A program made the position numbers and the translations under genes. The notes beneath the pieces were generated by a model that was not told the DNA's origin, searched no databases, and saw only the letters and a program-made list of their open reading frames with translations. From the NCBI GenBank assembly GCA_027600665.1, contig JADGJL010000006.1, forward strand, positions 141,802 through 205,801: a stretch of 64,000 bases of DNA. The letters run 5' to 3'. The stretch's first letter is position 1. The number at the start of each line of letters is the position of its first letter. Shown here in pieces: positions 35,669-43,824 of this stretch. Source of the DNA: Irineochytrium annulatum. Lineage: Eukaryota; Chytridiomycota; Chytridiomycetes; Chytridiales; Chytridiaceae.

Positions 35669-35689
35669 ATTTAACTCAACTGAATTAAA
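35669..35689. promoter_or_regulatory. TetR operator, copy 2
   Basis: Core TTTAACTCAACTGAATTAAA differs from copy 1 at one base, is 52 bp away (about five helix turns), and lies 42 nt before the CPBP gene start. Confidence 0.65.
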
Positions 35690-35731
35690 AAAAGAGGCAA
35701 AGCAACATACCACTCAAGGAGGATAATTGGA

Positions 35732-36640
35732 ATGAATCAGCAATTCAAAGTAATGTTTCCAGGATGGGGAAAGGCAATCGGCCTATTGTGCATGATAATT
35801 ATATTTGCTGCTGCATTGTGGTTGGTATGGACCGGCAACTTGAATATAAGGTACACAGCCGACCGTGAGGAAGTGATTCCAATATGGCATAGTATATTGC
35901 CGGCATTCTTTGGCATTTTCCTAATCCGTATGATTCCTTATGAAAGTCAAAGTCAAGATCCCTCGTCTTATCAACAAATGGAGAAAAATCACTTGGTCGT
36001 TCAATCGATTGTATTATTGCTGTCAGGCGTTTTATTTACGGTTTCTCTGATAACGATAGACCCGCAAGGATTACATTTTCAGCTATATTATTTGGCATTC
36101 AAGTTGACGACACTATTGTTCATTCCGCTGATTTTATTGCTGATTTATCGCAAAATAACTGGCGGGCAACAAGACATGATCTCGAAAAAGCCTCGCTCTC
36201 GCGGACACGTCATTGCACCATTGATCGTTATTGTGGTCTGGTGTTATCTAAAGTTCTATTCCCCGATTGCACAACCAGAAGGAGCAATCGAAGCAACCAA
36301 TATGTCAGAATTACTTTTCTTGGTGTTGATCGGTTTTATGATCAATAGCGTATTGGAGGAAGTTTTTTATCGAGTGTGGCTGCAAACGAGGTTGGAGACT
36401 TTGCTTGGAAGATGGCCCGCCATATTACTAGTTTCAATACTATGGTCCATCTGGCATGTCGCCATTCAAGGAAGTGGTCAGTGGGATATGGATGTGGCAA
36501 CTGTGATTGCAAATCATGGGGTTACGGGTCTCTTTCTTGGTTATCTATGGTCCCGCTATCGCAAAGTATGGGTGATTATCCTGATTCATGGACTCCTAAA
36601 TGCATCCCCTTACTTTCTGTTGCAGATCTTGTTTCATTGA
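35732..36640 (+). CDS. CPBP-family intramembrane metalloprotease (CAAX-protease-like)
   Basis: A 302-residue membrane protein with about eight hydrophobic segments. The Abi/CPBP motifs are present in the C-terminal half: EEVFYR (EExxxR) near residue 210, 'SILWSIWHVAIQG' (catalytic His) near 238, and 'VIILIHGLLNASPYF' (His/Asn) near 288. These residues bind the metal and activate water within the bilayer. Substrates of bacterial members include prenylated or bacteriocin-related peptides; none is evident here. The start is ATG 35732, 9 nt after AAGGAGG. It is divergently controlled by the TetR protein through twin operators, which is unusual for this family. Confidence 0.88.
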   Translation: MNQQFKVMFPGWGKAIGLLCMIIIFAAALWLVWTGNLNIRYTADREEVIPIWHSILPAFFGIFLIRMIPYESQSQDPSSYQQMEKNHLVVQSIVLLLSGVLFTVSLITIDPQGLHFQLYYLAFKLTTLLFIPLILLLIYRKITGGQQDMISKKPRSRGHVIAPLIVIVVWCYLKFYSPIAQPEGAIEATNMSELLFLVLIGFMINSVLEEVFYRVWLQTRLETLLGRWPAILLVSILWSIWHVAIQGSGQWDMDVATVIANHGVTGLFLGYLWSRYRKVWVIILIHGLLNASPYFLLQILFH

Positions 36641-36703
36641 GCGGGAAATAAAGGTTCCCCTGAAATAAAGTGAACTACGATTGTTAGTGATCAGCAGCAC
36701 ACG

Positions 36704-36733
36704 AAGCCTCCCCCAGCGGAGGCTTTTGGTTTT
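36704..36733 (+). terminator. Rho-independent terminator
   Basis: AAGCCTCC (36704-36711) pairs with GGAGGCTT (36718-36725), followed by TTGGTTTT. Confidence 0.8.
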
Positions 36734-36938
36734 AGCGGCTTGGTCCCGCCGTATGTTGAATAATCAGTGATTCGGCGTCAATTGTCACCGTAAGATCGAA
36801 AAAACGGTCACTGTACCCCTCTCTCTCCAGTCCTCAGGAACATCTTCGGAATAAAACCAGAAGCGAAGCAGTCGCCGCTCAGGATTTTGAAGGAATTCAA
36901 CAGAAAACAAAATAAATCCAACCACCGCATTCCCTCAT
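36732..36938 (-). pseudogene. Frameshifted, 5'-truncated gene fragment of unknown family
   Basis: On the minus strand a start-less frame reads 'EFLQNPERRLLRFWFYSEDV' then PEDWRERG. After a frame slip near 36815 another frame continues 'YSDRFFDLTVTIDAESLIIQ' and ends in TAA at 36734-36732. The composition looks protein-like across the slip, suggesting a once-coding sequence. The family is not recognised. Its upstream end merges with the second sulfurtransferase relic. Confidence 0.4.
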
Positions 36939-36960
36939 AACTGATCTAGTTGCTCCAACT
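36920..36960 (-). pseudogene. Relic of a sulfurtransferase 3' end (copy 2)
   Basis: These 41 bp match the intact sulfurtransferase gene end (38925-38966) with a few substitutions and a 1-bp deletion. Minus strand: W-S-N-stop-ISYEG, against WSDWISYDE in the intact gene; the Trp codon is again a stop (TAG). Confidence 0.5.
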
Positions 36961-37154
36961 TACTTCATTTTGTGTGTTCAGGTCTCTGAAGAATGTTCAT
37001 CAACTTTAGGACATGTATTCACGTTTTATATGTTATATATTCTAACTCAAGCTTGTGTTTCTATAACTTTTTTTCTTGAATTCTAGCTTTCTTTGTTATT
37101 TTTGTTAACAAGAAAATATTGTTGTAAATACATTTATATGTTATCGTTTATGTA

Positions 37155-37171
37155 TGTTATATAATATAACA
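37155..37171. promoter_or_regulatory. Perfect 8-1-8 palindrome containing a TATAAT -10
   Basis: TGTTATATAATATAACA lies 31 nt before the acetamidase-like gene. TATAAT at 37160-37165 could be its -10, so a regulator binding the palindrome would block it. No good -35 at 17-bp spacing was found. Confidence 0.4.
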
Positions 37172-37201
37172 TTACGTTACATATCGTAGAGGGGGAGCGA
37201 G

Positions 37202-38761
37202 ATGTTTATTAACCGAACGATTAGGAGATTGGGAGTTTCAGTAGGGATTCTGAGTATGTTTACATTTGCTCTACCTTCAGTGGGCTTTAGTATGCCGCTG
37301 CAACCAACAACCATCGATAAAGTTGAAGGTGATTATTATGTAACGTCTGCGATTGAGAACATTCGCTGGGGATCACTGCCTAATCGAGACAGCTCTCCGA
37401 TTCTTACTGTACCATCAGGAAGTGCTGTAACATTTGACACGGTATCGCATGAGGGACTGATGGAGGATCAAGGGAGAAATCCAGTGGAGTACTTCGGCAA
37501 ATTCGGTATCTCATCCGATGGAGTGTTGGATGATGCGAAGGCAATTACAGCTTCTGGCATTAAGCATGATTTTGTAAAAGACGGACCTCATATTATCACT
37601 GGGCCAGTAGCGGTTGAGGGAGCGGAGCCGGGTGACGTTCTTAAAGTAGAAGTGCTTTCCTTGCAAACTCGAGTTCCATATGGTGTCATTTCTAACCGCC
37701 ATGGTAAAGGTGCCCTTCCTAACGAATTTCCAGAAAATACAGGCCCGCAAGAGGGAGCTAGCGCAACAAAACCGGAATTATATAATAATGTATCTATATT
37801 TACACCTATTGAAGAAATCAACGGCAATTGGTATGGTTTGTTACCAACAAAAGCTGGCAAGAAGGTACGGTTTCCAATTAACCCGTTTCTAGGTGTTATG
37901 GGGGTTGCGCCAAATACCAGCGAAGTTGTGAGTTCTATCCCACCGATTGAAACAGGAGGGAATATGGATATTAATGAGTTGGGTGTTGGTGCAACTATTT
38001 ATTATCCGATCCAAGTTAAAGGCGGGCTATTTTACACTGGAGATCCGCACTTTGCTCAAGGAGATGGAGAAGTAGCGTTAACTGCATTGGAAGCTTCCTT
38101 GAGGGGAACAGTTCGGTTAACGGTGTTGAAGAAAGGTGATCCATCACTACCGCATAGTGGAGAATTCACGCAACCCTTTGCTGAGACAGAGGATTATTGG
38201 ATTCCAATTGGACTGGACCCTGATTTGGATGAAGCGATGAAAGAATCAGTACGTGAATCGATTCAATTTTTATCCGATAAGCTTGATATGGATAGAAGTG
38301 TAGCTTATGCGTACCTGTCGGCCGCAACGGATTACGAAGTATCTCAGGTCGTGGACCGAACCAAAGGGGTTCATGGACTCATTCGAAAGACCGATTTCCT
38401 TGAATATGTTGACGTTGCCATGAATGTAGGTGGTACGACGATCAAACCGGTTGTTCATAACGATGAGTTCTACGTACCGATTCGAACCATTTCGGAGCTA
38501 TTGGGCGGCACAGTAGAATGGGATCACAAGAAGCGTACCACGCAAATCAATTTAGGTATGAAAAATATAAGCGCTCAAATTGGTTCAGATGTGTATTCAA
38601 TCAACGATAAGCTGGTGTTCAATAGTAAAGTACCAAAGCTTTTAAATGGCGAAACTGTCGTTCCGGTTGCTGTTATTAATGAAATACTAGGTGCTTATGT
38701 AAACTGGACGACGATCGACAAGACGTTAACAGCAAATGTATCGTTAAGTAAAAAGCAATAA
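37202..38761 (+). CDS. Secreted acetamidase/formamidase-family protein with C-terminal stalk domain
   Basis: A 519-residue protein. The signal peptide is ~1-30 ('LGVSVGILSMFTFALPSVG'). The FmdA/AmdA-type domain runs ~45-400, with 'NIRWGSLPNRDSSPILTV', 'SGSAVTFDTVSHEG', 'HIITGPVAVEGAEPGDVLKV' and 'GDPHFAQGDGEVALTALE', all conserved in acetamidase/formamidase. A Cu-amine-oxidase-N-like 'stalk' domain (~405-515; 'NDEFYVPIRTISELLGGTVE', 'GETVVPVAVINEILGAYV') follows, as often added to extracellular Bacillales proteins. Typical formamidases are cytoplasmic and lack both signal and stalk, so this one seems adapted to the cell surface. ATG 37202 follows GGGGGAG. Single gene, own terminator. The amide substrate is not known. 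Confidence 0.87.
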   Translation: MFINRTIRRLGVSVGILSMFTFALPSVGFSMPLQPTTIDKVEGDYYVTSAIENIRWGSLPNRDSSPILTVPSGSAVTFDTVSHEGLMEDQGRNPVEYFGKFGISSDGVLDDAKAITASGIKHDFVKDGPHIITGPVAVEGAEPGDVLKVEVLSLQTRVPYGVISNRHGKGALPNEFPENTGPQEGASATKPELYNNVSIFTPIEEINGNWYGLLPTKAGKKVRFPINPFLGVMGVAPNTSEVVSSIPPIETGGNMDINELGVGATIYYPIQVKGGLFYTGDPHFAQGDGEVALTALEASLRGTVRLTVLKKGDPSLPHSGEFTQPFAETEDYWIPIGLDPDLDEAMKESVRESIQFLSDKLDMDRSVAYAYLSAATDYEVSQVVDRTKGVHGLIRKTDFLEYVDVAMNVGGTTIKPVVHNDEFYVPIRTISELLGGTVEWDHKKRTTQINLGMKNISAQIGSDVYSINDKLVFNSKVPKLLNGETVVPVAVINEILGAYVNWTTIDKTLTANVSLSKKQ

Positions 38762-38776
38762 TCGATTTCATGATTC

Positions 38777-38810
38777 AACCGTGGTGGACAGATGTCCATC
38801 ACGGTTTTTT
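38777..38810 (+). terminator. Rho-independent terminator
   Basis: AACCGTG-TGGACA pairs with TGTCCA-CACGGTT, followed by TTTTTT. Confidence 0.9.
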
Positions 38811-38891
38811 AGTATCATAAATCCAAACATAGAAAAATACATCGCCGGGGCAGATAACCCACCTGGCGATGTATTCAACACCGATACACTG

Positions 38892-39746
38892 CTATACGTC
38901 TTTATCCGCTTCCGCATCACCTATAGCCACCGGATTCTCATCATAACTGATCCAGTCGCTCCAGCTTCCAGAATACAACTTCACATTCGTATATCCCGCT
39001 TCTTCCAGCGCAATCACATTCGGGCAAGCCGAGACGCCAGAACCGCAGTACACGATAATCGCACCATCCTTGTCCAGCTTACTGAAACGTTCTTCTAACA
39101 CCCCGGTATCTGTCCAACGTCCATCCCAATCCAACACATCTTTCCAAAAATAGTTCAACGCCCCGGGAATATGTCCGGCCTTGGCATCAATGGGTTCCTC
39201 CAGACCTGCATAGCGGCGGGCATCGCGAGAATCGATCAACACAGCGCTGCCAGTTACCGAGGCTTGTTGCACATCTTGCACACTTGCCAGCATCTGCGGC
39301 TGTACGTTCACCTCAAAGGAAGACGGGATCTGCACGGGCACATCCGTGGTCACGGGGAACTTGGCATTTTGCCAAGCGGAGAAACCTTCGTCCATGATAT
39401 ACACCTGATCATGACCGATATAGCGAAGCAACCACCACAATCGTGAGGCATTCATGCCGCCTTGATCGTCATAAGCAACAATTCGACTATTGGAGCCAAT
39501 GCCCGCTTTGGCGAGACGATTCGCGAGAACAGCCGGATCAGGGAGCGGGTGACGTCCTCCGTGTGCAGAGACAGGAGAAGACAGGTCTTTTTCCAAATCG
39601 AGATAGACAGCTCCTGGAATATGTCCAGCTTCATAGGCTTGTCTTCCAGCCTCCGCCTGACCGAGCAAGAATCGGCAATCGGCAATGACGACATCAGGTT
39701 CATACATTCTGGCGAGCAGCCAGCGCATGGATACAATATTTTTCAT
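38892..39746 (-). CDS. Sulfurtransferase, tandem rhodanese (thiosulfate/3-mercaptopyruvate type)
   Basis: A 284-residue cytosolic enzyme with two rhodanese domains. The first (~1-130) is inactive and structural: 'VVIADCRFLLGQAEAGRQAY' and 'AGHIPGAVYLDLEKDLSSP'. The second (~150-275) has 'VLIDSRDARRYAG', 'AGHIPGALNYFW' and the active-site loop C-GSGVSA in 'IIVYCGSGVSACPN'; the cysteine carries the persulfide. The loop CGSGVSA (rather than CRxGxT/R) fits the SseA/YnjE-like broad group, so thiosulfate versus mercaptopyruvate preference is open. ATG 39746 follows AAGGCGG. Two decayed copies of its last coding part lie upstream of it at 34909 and 36920. Confidence 0.92.
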   Translation of the reverse strand: MKNIVSMRWLLARMYEPDVVIADCRFLLGQAEAGRQAYEAGHIPGAVYLDLEKDLSSPVSAHGGRHPLPDPAVLANRLAKAGIGSNSRIVAYDDQGGMNASRLWWLLRYIGHDQVYIMDEGFSAWQNAKFPVTTDVPVQIPSSFEVNVQPQMLASVQDVQQASVTGSAVLIDSRDARRYAGLEEPIDAKAGHIPGALNYFWKDVLDWDGRWTDTGVLEERFSKLDKDGAIIVYCGSGVSACPNVIALEEAGYTNVKLYSGSWSDWISYDENPVAIGDAEADKDV

Positions 39747-39813
39747 CAAAATACACCGCCTTATGAGAGTGTTAGAGTCGTTTAAAACTACGCATTATGA
39801 ACGAGCAAGTTTG

Positions 39814-40758
39814 TTATACCGTAGTAGGTTCAACAGGCCCTTTTCCAGCGATAGGAGCATCAGCAGGAATGGGTTGAGGTTTGGTTTTGCCATATCGAAT
39901 GAAGATCCATACCCCGAATATAATGACGACCCCGGCAGACATCTGTAACGCACTGAGGGATTCACCGAGCAGCATCCAGGCCAGCAATGAAGAGAATACG
40001 GGTTCCCCAAGTACACCCATGGATACCGTCGTGGCATTCATATATTGAAGCAGCCAGTTGAAGAGATAATGTCCGAAGATCGTTGGCACAATGGCGAGCA
40101 ATAGGAAGATCCCCCACTCTGATGCAGCGTAACCTCCGAACGGATGGCCCATGATCAGATTATATACCGCCAGCGTGCAGGCAGCCACGAAGAATACCCA
40201 GAAGTTATACGAGAAGGCACTAAGCCCCGCTCGCAAAAATTGACCCAGCAGCATATGGACAGCGACTGCAATTGTGCCAAGCAAAGAGAGGATGTCACCT
40301 TGCAGGGCAGTACCTGCCAACTGGAAATCTCCTGCACCAATGACGATTGACCCAAACAGGGCGATGCCCATGCCGATTATCATCATGCGGTTAATTTTGG
40401 CTTTGAACAGCCATACCGAACCTGCAAGAATCAGTATAGGCTCCAGTGCGAGAATAACGGTAGAACTGGCGACACTCGTGAGTCGAAGCGAACCCATCCA
40501 GAGCAGAAAGTGAAGGGCCAGCATCACACCGGATGCAAGCAGCAAGCCCCACTGGCGTAAGCTCAGACGCATCATCTCGTGTCTGTATTTCCAGACAAAC
40601 GGGAGCATTAACAGATTGGTCAGAAATAGACGGTACATGGCAATGACCGCAACATCTGCGTTAGACCAACGTACAAATATCGAAGAAAAAGAAATGGCGA
40701 TAATGCCGACAAAGAATAACAGATAAATGGATCTGCCGGCACGGTTCAAGCTTGTCAT
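39814..40758 (-). CDS. EamA/DMT-superfamily transporter
   Basis: A 314-residue membrane protein with ten predicted hydrophobic segments in two EamA repeats. The first repeat (~10-140) begins 'LLFFVGIIAISFSSIFVRWS' and ends 'ALEPILILAGSVWLF'. The second (~155-295) ends 'GEPVFSSLLAWMLLGESLSA', where the family E-P motif is evident in both halves. Such proteins export amino acids or other small metabolites. The frame is open to 40899, but ATG 40758 is preceded by AAGGAG with a 7-nt gap. The C-terminal tail is Pro-rich. Substrate unknown. Confidence 0.88.
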   Translation of the reverse strand: MTSLNRAGRSIYLLFFVGIIAISFSSIFVRWSNADVAVIAMYRLFLTNLLMLPFVWKYRHEMMRLSLRQWGLLLASGVMLALHFLLWMGSLRLTSVASSTVILALEPILILAGSVWLFKAKINRMMIIGMGIALFGSIVIGAGDFQLAGTALQGDILSLLGTIAVAVHMLLGQFLRAGLSAFSYNFWVFFVAACTLAVYNLIMGHPFGGYAASEWGIFLLLAIVPTIFGHYLFNWLLQYMNATTVSMGVLGEPVFSSLLAWMLLGESLSALQMSAGVVIIFGVWIFIRYGKTKPQPIPADAPIAGKGPVEPTTV

Positions 40759-40980
40759 GGGTGTAGCTCCTTCTTGAAGTCTGATGGCGTAAATCACTTC
40801 ATTATACAGGAGAAGGTAACCGTAGGAAAGATCAAGAGAATAAAGAGATAAGTAGATTGTAACCGGGCTTGTAACTATTCTGTCATTCTCCCGAATCATT
40901 TTTCTATTAATCTTCTATATAGAGACATGAAACGAGATAATATACCAATAATCGGGAAAAAATGAAAGTAAGGAAGTGGC

Positions 40981-41889
40981 ATGACAGTGAGAGTTCAACA
41001 AGAGAGAGCGGGAGAACGTGGCAGTATTCCGCACAACACAAGCCGCAAGAAAACACATAAACGAAGAAAAATTCGGTATGGAAGGATCAGCATAGCTCTA
41101 ATGCTCCTGGTACTGTTCGTTACCGGTGTAACATATATATTCCTTGGCATGACACATTGGATCAAAAACGTTGTGGCGCCGCCTCCGATGACTGTAATCG
41201 AACAGCCCGCCAAGCTCGGCATGATACAGATTACTCCAGATGCGAAGGAGGAGCCGGTACGGTTCCAGGGCCAGGTTCGCAAATTGGCATACATAACGTT
41301 TGATGATGGTCCGACGGAGTATACGGAACAACTGCTGGATATTTTGAAGCAGCATGAGGCGAAGGCTACCTTTTTCATGATCGGACGACAATTGAATCAG
41401 CATCCAGATGCAGTGAAACGGCTGTTGAAGGAAGGCAGTTACCCTGGACTCCACAGCATAACGCATAACTATAAAAAGCTGTATAAGAGCGGCAGCTCTG
41501 CAAACTTTGTGAAAGAGTTCAAAAAAGAACAGAAGATGGTGCAGGATCTGATTGGTTTTACGCCTCATCTTATTCGCGCGCCTTATGGCAGTAGTCCACA
41601 GATCGGTGAAAAATTCAGAGGTGACATTGCGGCGGCCGGGTTCAAAATGTGGGACTGGACGACAGATTCACTGGATTGGAATCTTCCCGGTCAGCCGGAT
41701 AAGATTGTGGCCCGCGTGAGCAAAAGTGTACATCGGGATAAGGAAGTGATTCTGATGCATGAGCGAGAGCAAACGGTTCAGGCTTTGCCGCGTATTCTGA
41801 AGTTGCTCGAAGATCGAGGTTACGAGTTCGAAGTATACGATCCTGATGCACATTGGATAGCGAATTTTAGCGGAGATACCCGCTTGTAA
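40981..41889 (+). CDS. Polysaccharide deacetylase, membrane-anchored (NodB/PgdA fold)
   Basis: A 302-residue protein with a basic cytoplasmic N-terminus (1-34), one transmembrane anchor (~36-58) and an extracellular CE4 domain (~98-285). All five CE4 motifs are present: TFDDGP (motif 1, metal Asp), HSITH (motif 2, metal His pair; here 'GLHSITHNY'), RAPYGSSP (motif 3), 'WDWTTDSLDWN' (motif 4) and 'EVILMHE' (motif 5). CE4 enzymes remove N-acetyl groups from peptidoglycan or chitin-type chains. ATG 40981 follows AAGGAAG. Two lipoprotein genes follow on the same strand (37 nt and then 142 nt apart), suggesting a cell-wall group. Confidence 0.93.
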   Translation: MTVRVQQERAGERGSIPHNTSRKKTHKRRKIRYGRISIALMLLVLFVTGVTYIFLGMTHWIKNVVAPPPMTVIEQPAKLGMIQITPDAKEEPVRFQGQVRKLAYITFDDGPTEYTEQLLDILKQHEAKATFFMIGRQLNQHPDAVKRLLKEGSYPGLHSITHNYKKLYKSGSSANFVKEFKKEQKMVQDLIGFTPHLIRAPYGSSPQIGEKFRGDIAAAGFKMWDWTTDSLDWNLPGQPDKIVARVSKSVHRDKEVILMHEREQTVQALPRILKLLEDRGYEFEVYDPDAHWIANFSGDTRL

Positions 41890-41926
41890 GAGAACAACAA
41901 GATGGTGCAAGAGAGGAAGGACTTAG

Positions 41927-42580
41927 GTGCTAACGAGTAAAAAGGTGGCGCTCGCAGCAGTTAGTGTATTGCTAATTCTGCTGGCGAGTGGTTGTGGAGA
42001 TCCGCAGGAGCCTGCGGCAAATCAGGTGAACCAACTGGTGCTCAGTGGTCAGAAGATTGATCAGAGTTTGAACAATTTGACCAGTCACGAGCAGGAAGAT
42101 ATGAAGTTATACAAGTCCATTTTAGACAAAGGCAAGAACAAAAATAGTGATCTCGAAGCACTGCTGGATCAGGCGGCAGATCATATTGATGAACGAAGCA
42201 CGTTGTTGAAAGAGGCGGAAGAGGCCATGAAACAGTCCAACGAGAGGGCGGTAGCCCTGCGCAGTTCATTGAAAGAACTATCATTTGAAAATGAAGAAAC
42301 GTTGGCACAGGCTGAAAAGGTGCTGGATCAGTATGAAGCAAGAGCGCGTGCATTGGAAAATTTTATTGCCTCGTATCAGCTAAGTCTGAGTGCCGATGAG
42401 CAGTTGTATGATCTGATGAGAGAAAGTGAAGAACCTAATCTGGTTAAGATCAAGCGAGCCATTCGATCACGAAATAGCGAATATGCGAAGCTTGCTGAAT
42501 TCCGCAAGCAATTTAACCTCCAGACCAAAGCATTTAACGTAGCCAATGCCAAACTGGTACAGATGGATCAGGCCAGCTAG
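41927..42580 (+). CDS. YkyA-like cell-wall-associated lipoprotein
   Basis: A 217-residue lipoprotein with lipobox ASGC (Cys23) after a hydrophobic signal segment. The mature part is almost entirely helical, charged and coiled-coil-like ('LLDQAADHIDERSTLLKEAE', 'AEKVLDQYEARARALENF'). It resembles the YkyA family of putative cell-wall-binding lipoproteins, whose function is poorly known. Start GTG 41927 follows AGGAAGG by 7 nt. It begins 37 nt after the polysaccharide deacetylase and is probably in the same transcript. Confidence 0.75.
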   Translation: MLTSKKVALAAVSVLLILLASGCGDPQEPAANQVNQLVLSGQKIDQSLNNLTSHEQEDMKLYKSILDKGKNKNSDLEALLDQAADHIDERSTLLKEAEEAMKQSNERAVALRSSLKELSFENEETLAQAEKVLDQYEARARALENFIASYQLSLSADEQLYDLMRESEEPNLVKIKRAIRSRNSEYAKLAEFRKQFNLQTKAFNVANAKLVQMDQAS

Positions 42581-42722
42581 GCTGGGGTCCCTGATAATCG
42601 TTCAGATATTTTGCATGATTGAGCTGCCTTTCTCCCGTGTAAGTACTAGTATACAGCCAAGCCAATGGATGAGAAGCAACATGGACAAGCATCATTGCGT
42701 ATAAGCTAACGGAGGTGTTCAT

Positions 42723-43613
42723 ATGCGAAAAGGAAATACAATGAAAGTCAGTGCATCACTCCTGGTTTTACTTATGGGATTCTCGCTTGTGGCCTGTGGG
42801 AACAGTAATCCTGCAGCACAGCCACCGGTGAATAATACGGAAGAACAGTCACCAGCACCAGAGCAACAACCGAATGAAAGTGCTGTAATAGAAGCGGAAG
42901 GGATTCTCACCGGATGGGCTGATCCGCACACCGTCGAGATTCGTGTGAATGACAAACCGATGTCTTTCCAGGTGGGCGAAGACCTGCAGAAGTCTTTGGA
43001 TGATATCGATGACGAAGATTCCGTTCGTTTCAAATATGTAGAGAAAACCATTGATGCAACAACGAAACAGCTTGTACTTACAGAGATTGCTAAGATTGAA
43101 TCGAGTGATGATAATAATGGTTCCAATGGAGGTGGCACTGTAACCTCCGATCGTCCGAAGACAGCAGAGCTGGAAGTGACGGTAGAAGGCATGACCGAGA
43201 AGCGACCAGTGACACTGGCACAAGCAAAAGGTTATTCACTTTATGTGTTTGAACCGATGGCTTTTGACGCGGAAGATCAGGAATTGACCATGAAGATTGA
43301 TCCCGACTATGAGGTAGAGATTGAAAAGCTGCCGGCGGATTACAATCTGGATGTGCTGAAGATGGACGCCAAGGAAGAGTTGTCCGAGACCGGAGAAGTG
43401 AAGCACTTGACGGCTGAACAACTCAGTAATGGGCCAATGAAGGATGCAAAATTGTACATGATGTCCCAGAATGATAAGAAAACAGAGTACTTTATTGTGA
43501 AAGAACTGGACGGTAATGGCTTCGTTTTCCATATTCATGCACCGATTGGGGAACCGTCTGAAGGTTTCCTGCCCATGGCATATGCATCCCTTAATTCCAT
43601 CATGAATGAGTAG
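42723..43613 (+). CDS. Lipoprotein of unknown function
   Basis: A 296-residue predicted lipoprotein with lipobox VAC (Cys25, 'GFSLVACGN'), then a P/Q/N/E-rich linker (26-55). Two apparent globular parts follow: ~56-125 ('GILTGWADPHTVEIRVND', resembling small beta-barrel 'intracellular proteinase inhibitor/DUF' folds, unassigned) and ~140-290 ('ELEVTVEGMTEKRPVTLAQA', 'YSLYVFEPMAFDAED', 'FHIHAPIGEPSEGFLPM'), separated by an Asn/Gly-rich hinge. No family is recognised with confidence. ATG 42723 follows GGAGG by ~6 nt. It has its own terminator and may belong to the deacetylase group upstream. Confidence 0.7.
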   Translation: MRKGNTMKVSASLLVLLMGFSLVACGNSNPAAQPPVNNTEEQSPAPEQQPNESAVIEAEGILTGWADPHTVEIRVNDKPMSFQVGEDLQKSLDDIDDEDSVRFKYVEKTIDATTKQLVLTEIAKIESSDDNNGSNGGGTVTSDRPKTAELEVTVEGMTEKRPVTLAQAKGYSLYVFEPMAFDAEDQELTMKIDPDYEVEIEKLPADYNLDVLKMDAKEELSETGEVKHLTAEQLSNGPMKDAKLYMMSQNDKKTEYFIVKELDGNGFVFHIHAPIGEPSEGFLPMAYASLNSIMNE

Positions 43614-43628
43614 AAAAAAAGATTCCCT

Positions 43629-43670
43629 AAACAGCGTGTTTCCTTGAGAGAGGAGATACGCTGTTTTTGT
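43629..43670 (+). terminator. Rho-independent terminator
   Basis: AAACAGCGT (43629-43637) pairs with ACGCTGTTT (43658-43666), with an inner TCCT/AGGA stem and TTTGTT after it. Confidence 0.8.
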
Positions 43671-43679
43671 TGAGGGTCC

Positions 43680-43697
43680 CTACACTATAGAGTGTAG
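43680..43697. other. Small perfect hairpin
   Basis: CTACACT-ATAG-AGTGTAG forms a 7-bp perfect stem between the two terminators of convergent genes. Function unknown. Confidence 0.35.
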
Positions 43698-43714
43698 CGG
43701 GTATGCAAAGACAA

Positions 43715-43757
43715 AGAGCCGGAAGGAACGATGCCCATGCATAGGTTCCTCCCGGCT
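43715..43757 (-). terminator. Terminator of the mtlD gene
   Basis: AGCCGG-AGGAAC pairs with GGTTCCT-CCGGCT. On the minus strand CCGGCTCTTTGTCTTT follows the stem. Confidence 0.7.
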
Positions 43758-43824
43758 TCTTCACCGTATTAATATTCAGTTAGCAGAATCGAACCAATAG
43801 CCTGGATAGGACTGATAGGCATAT

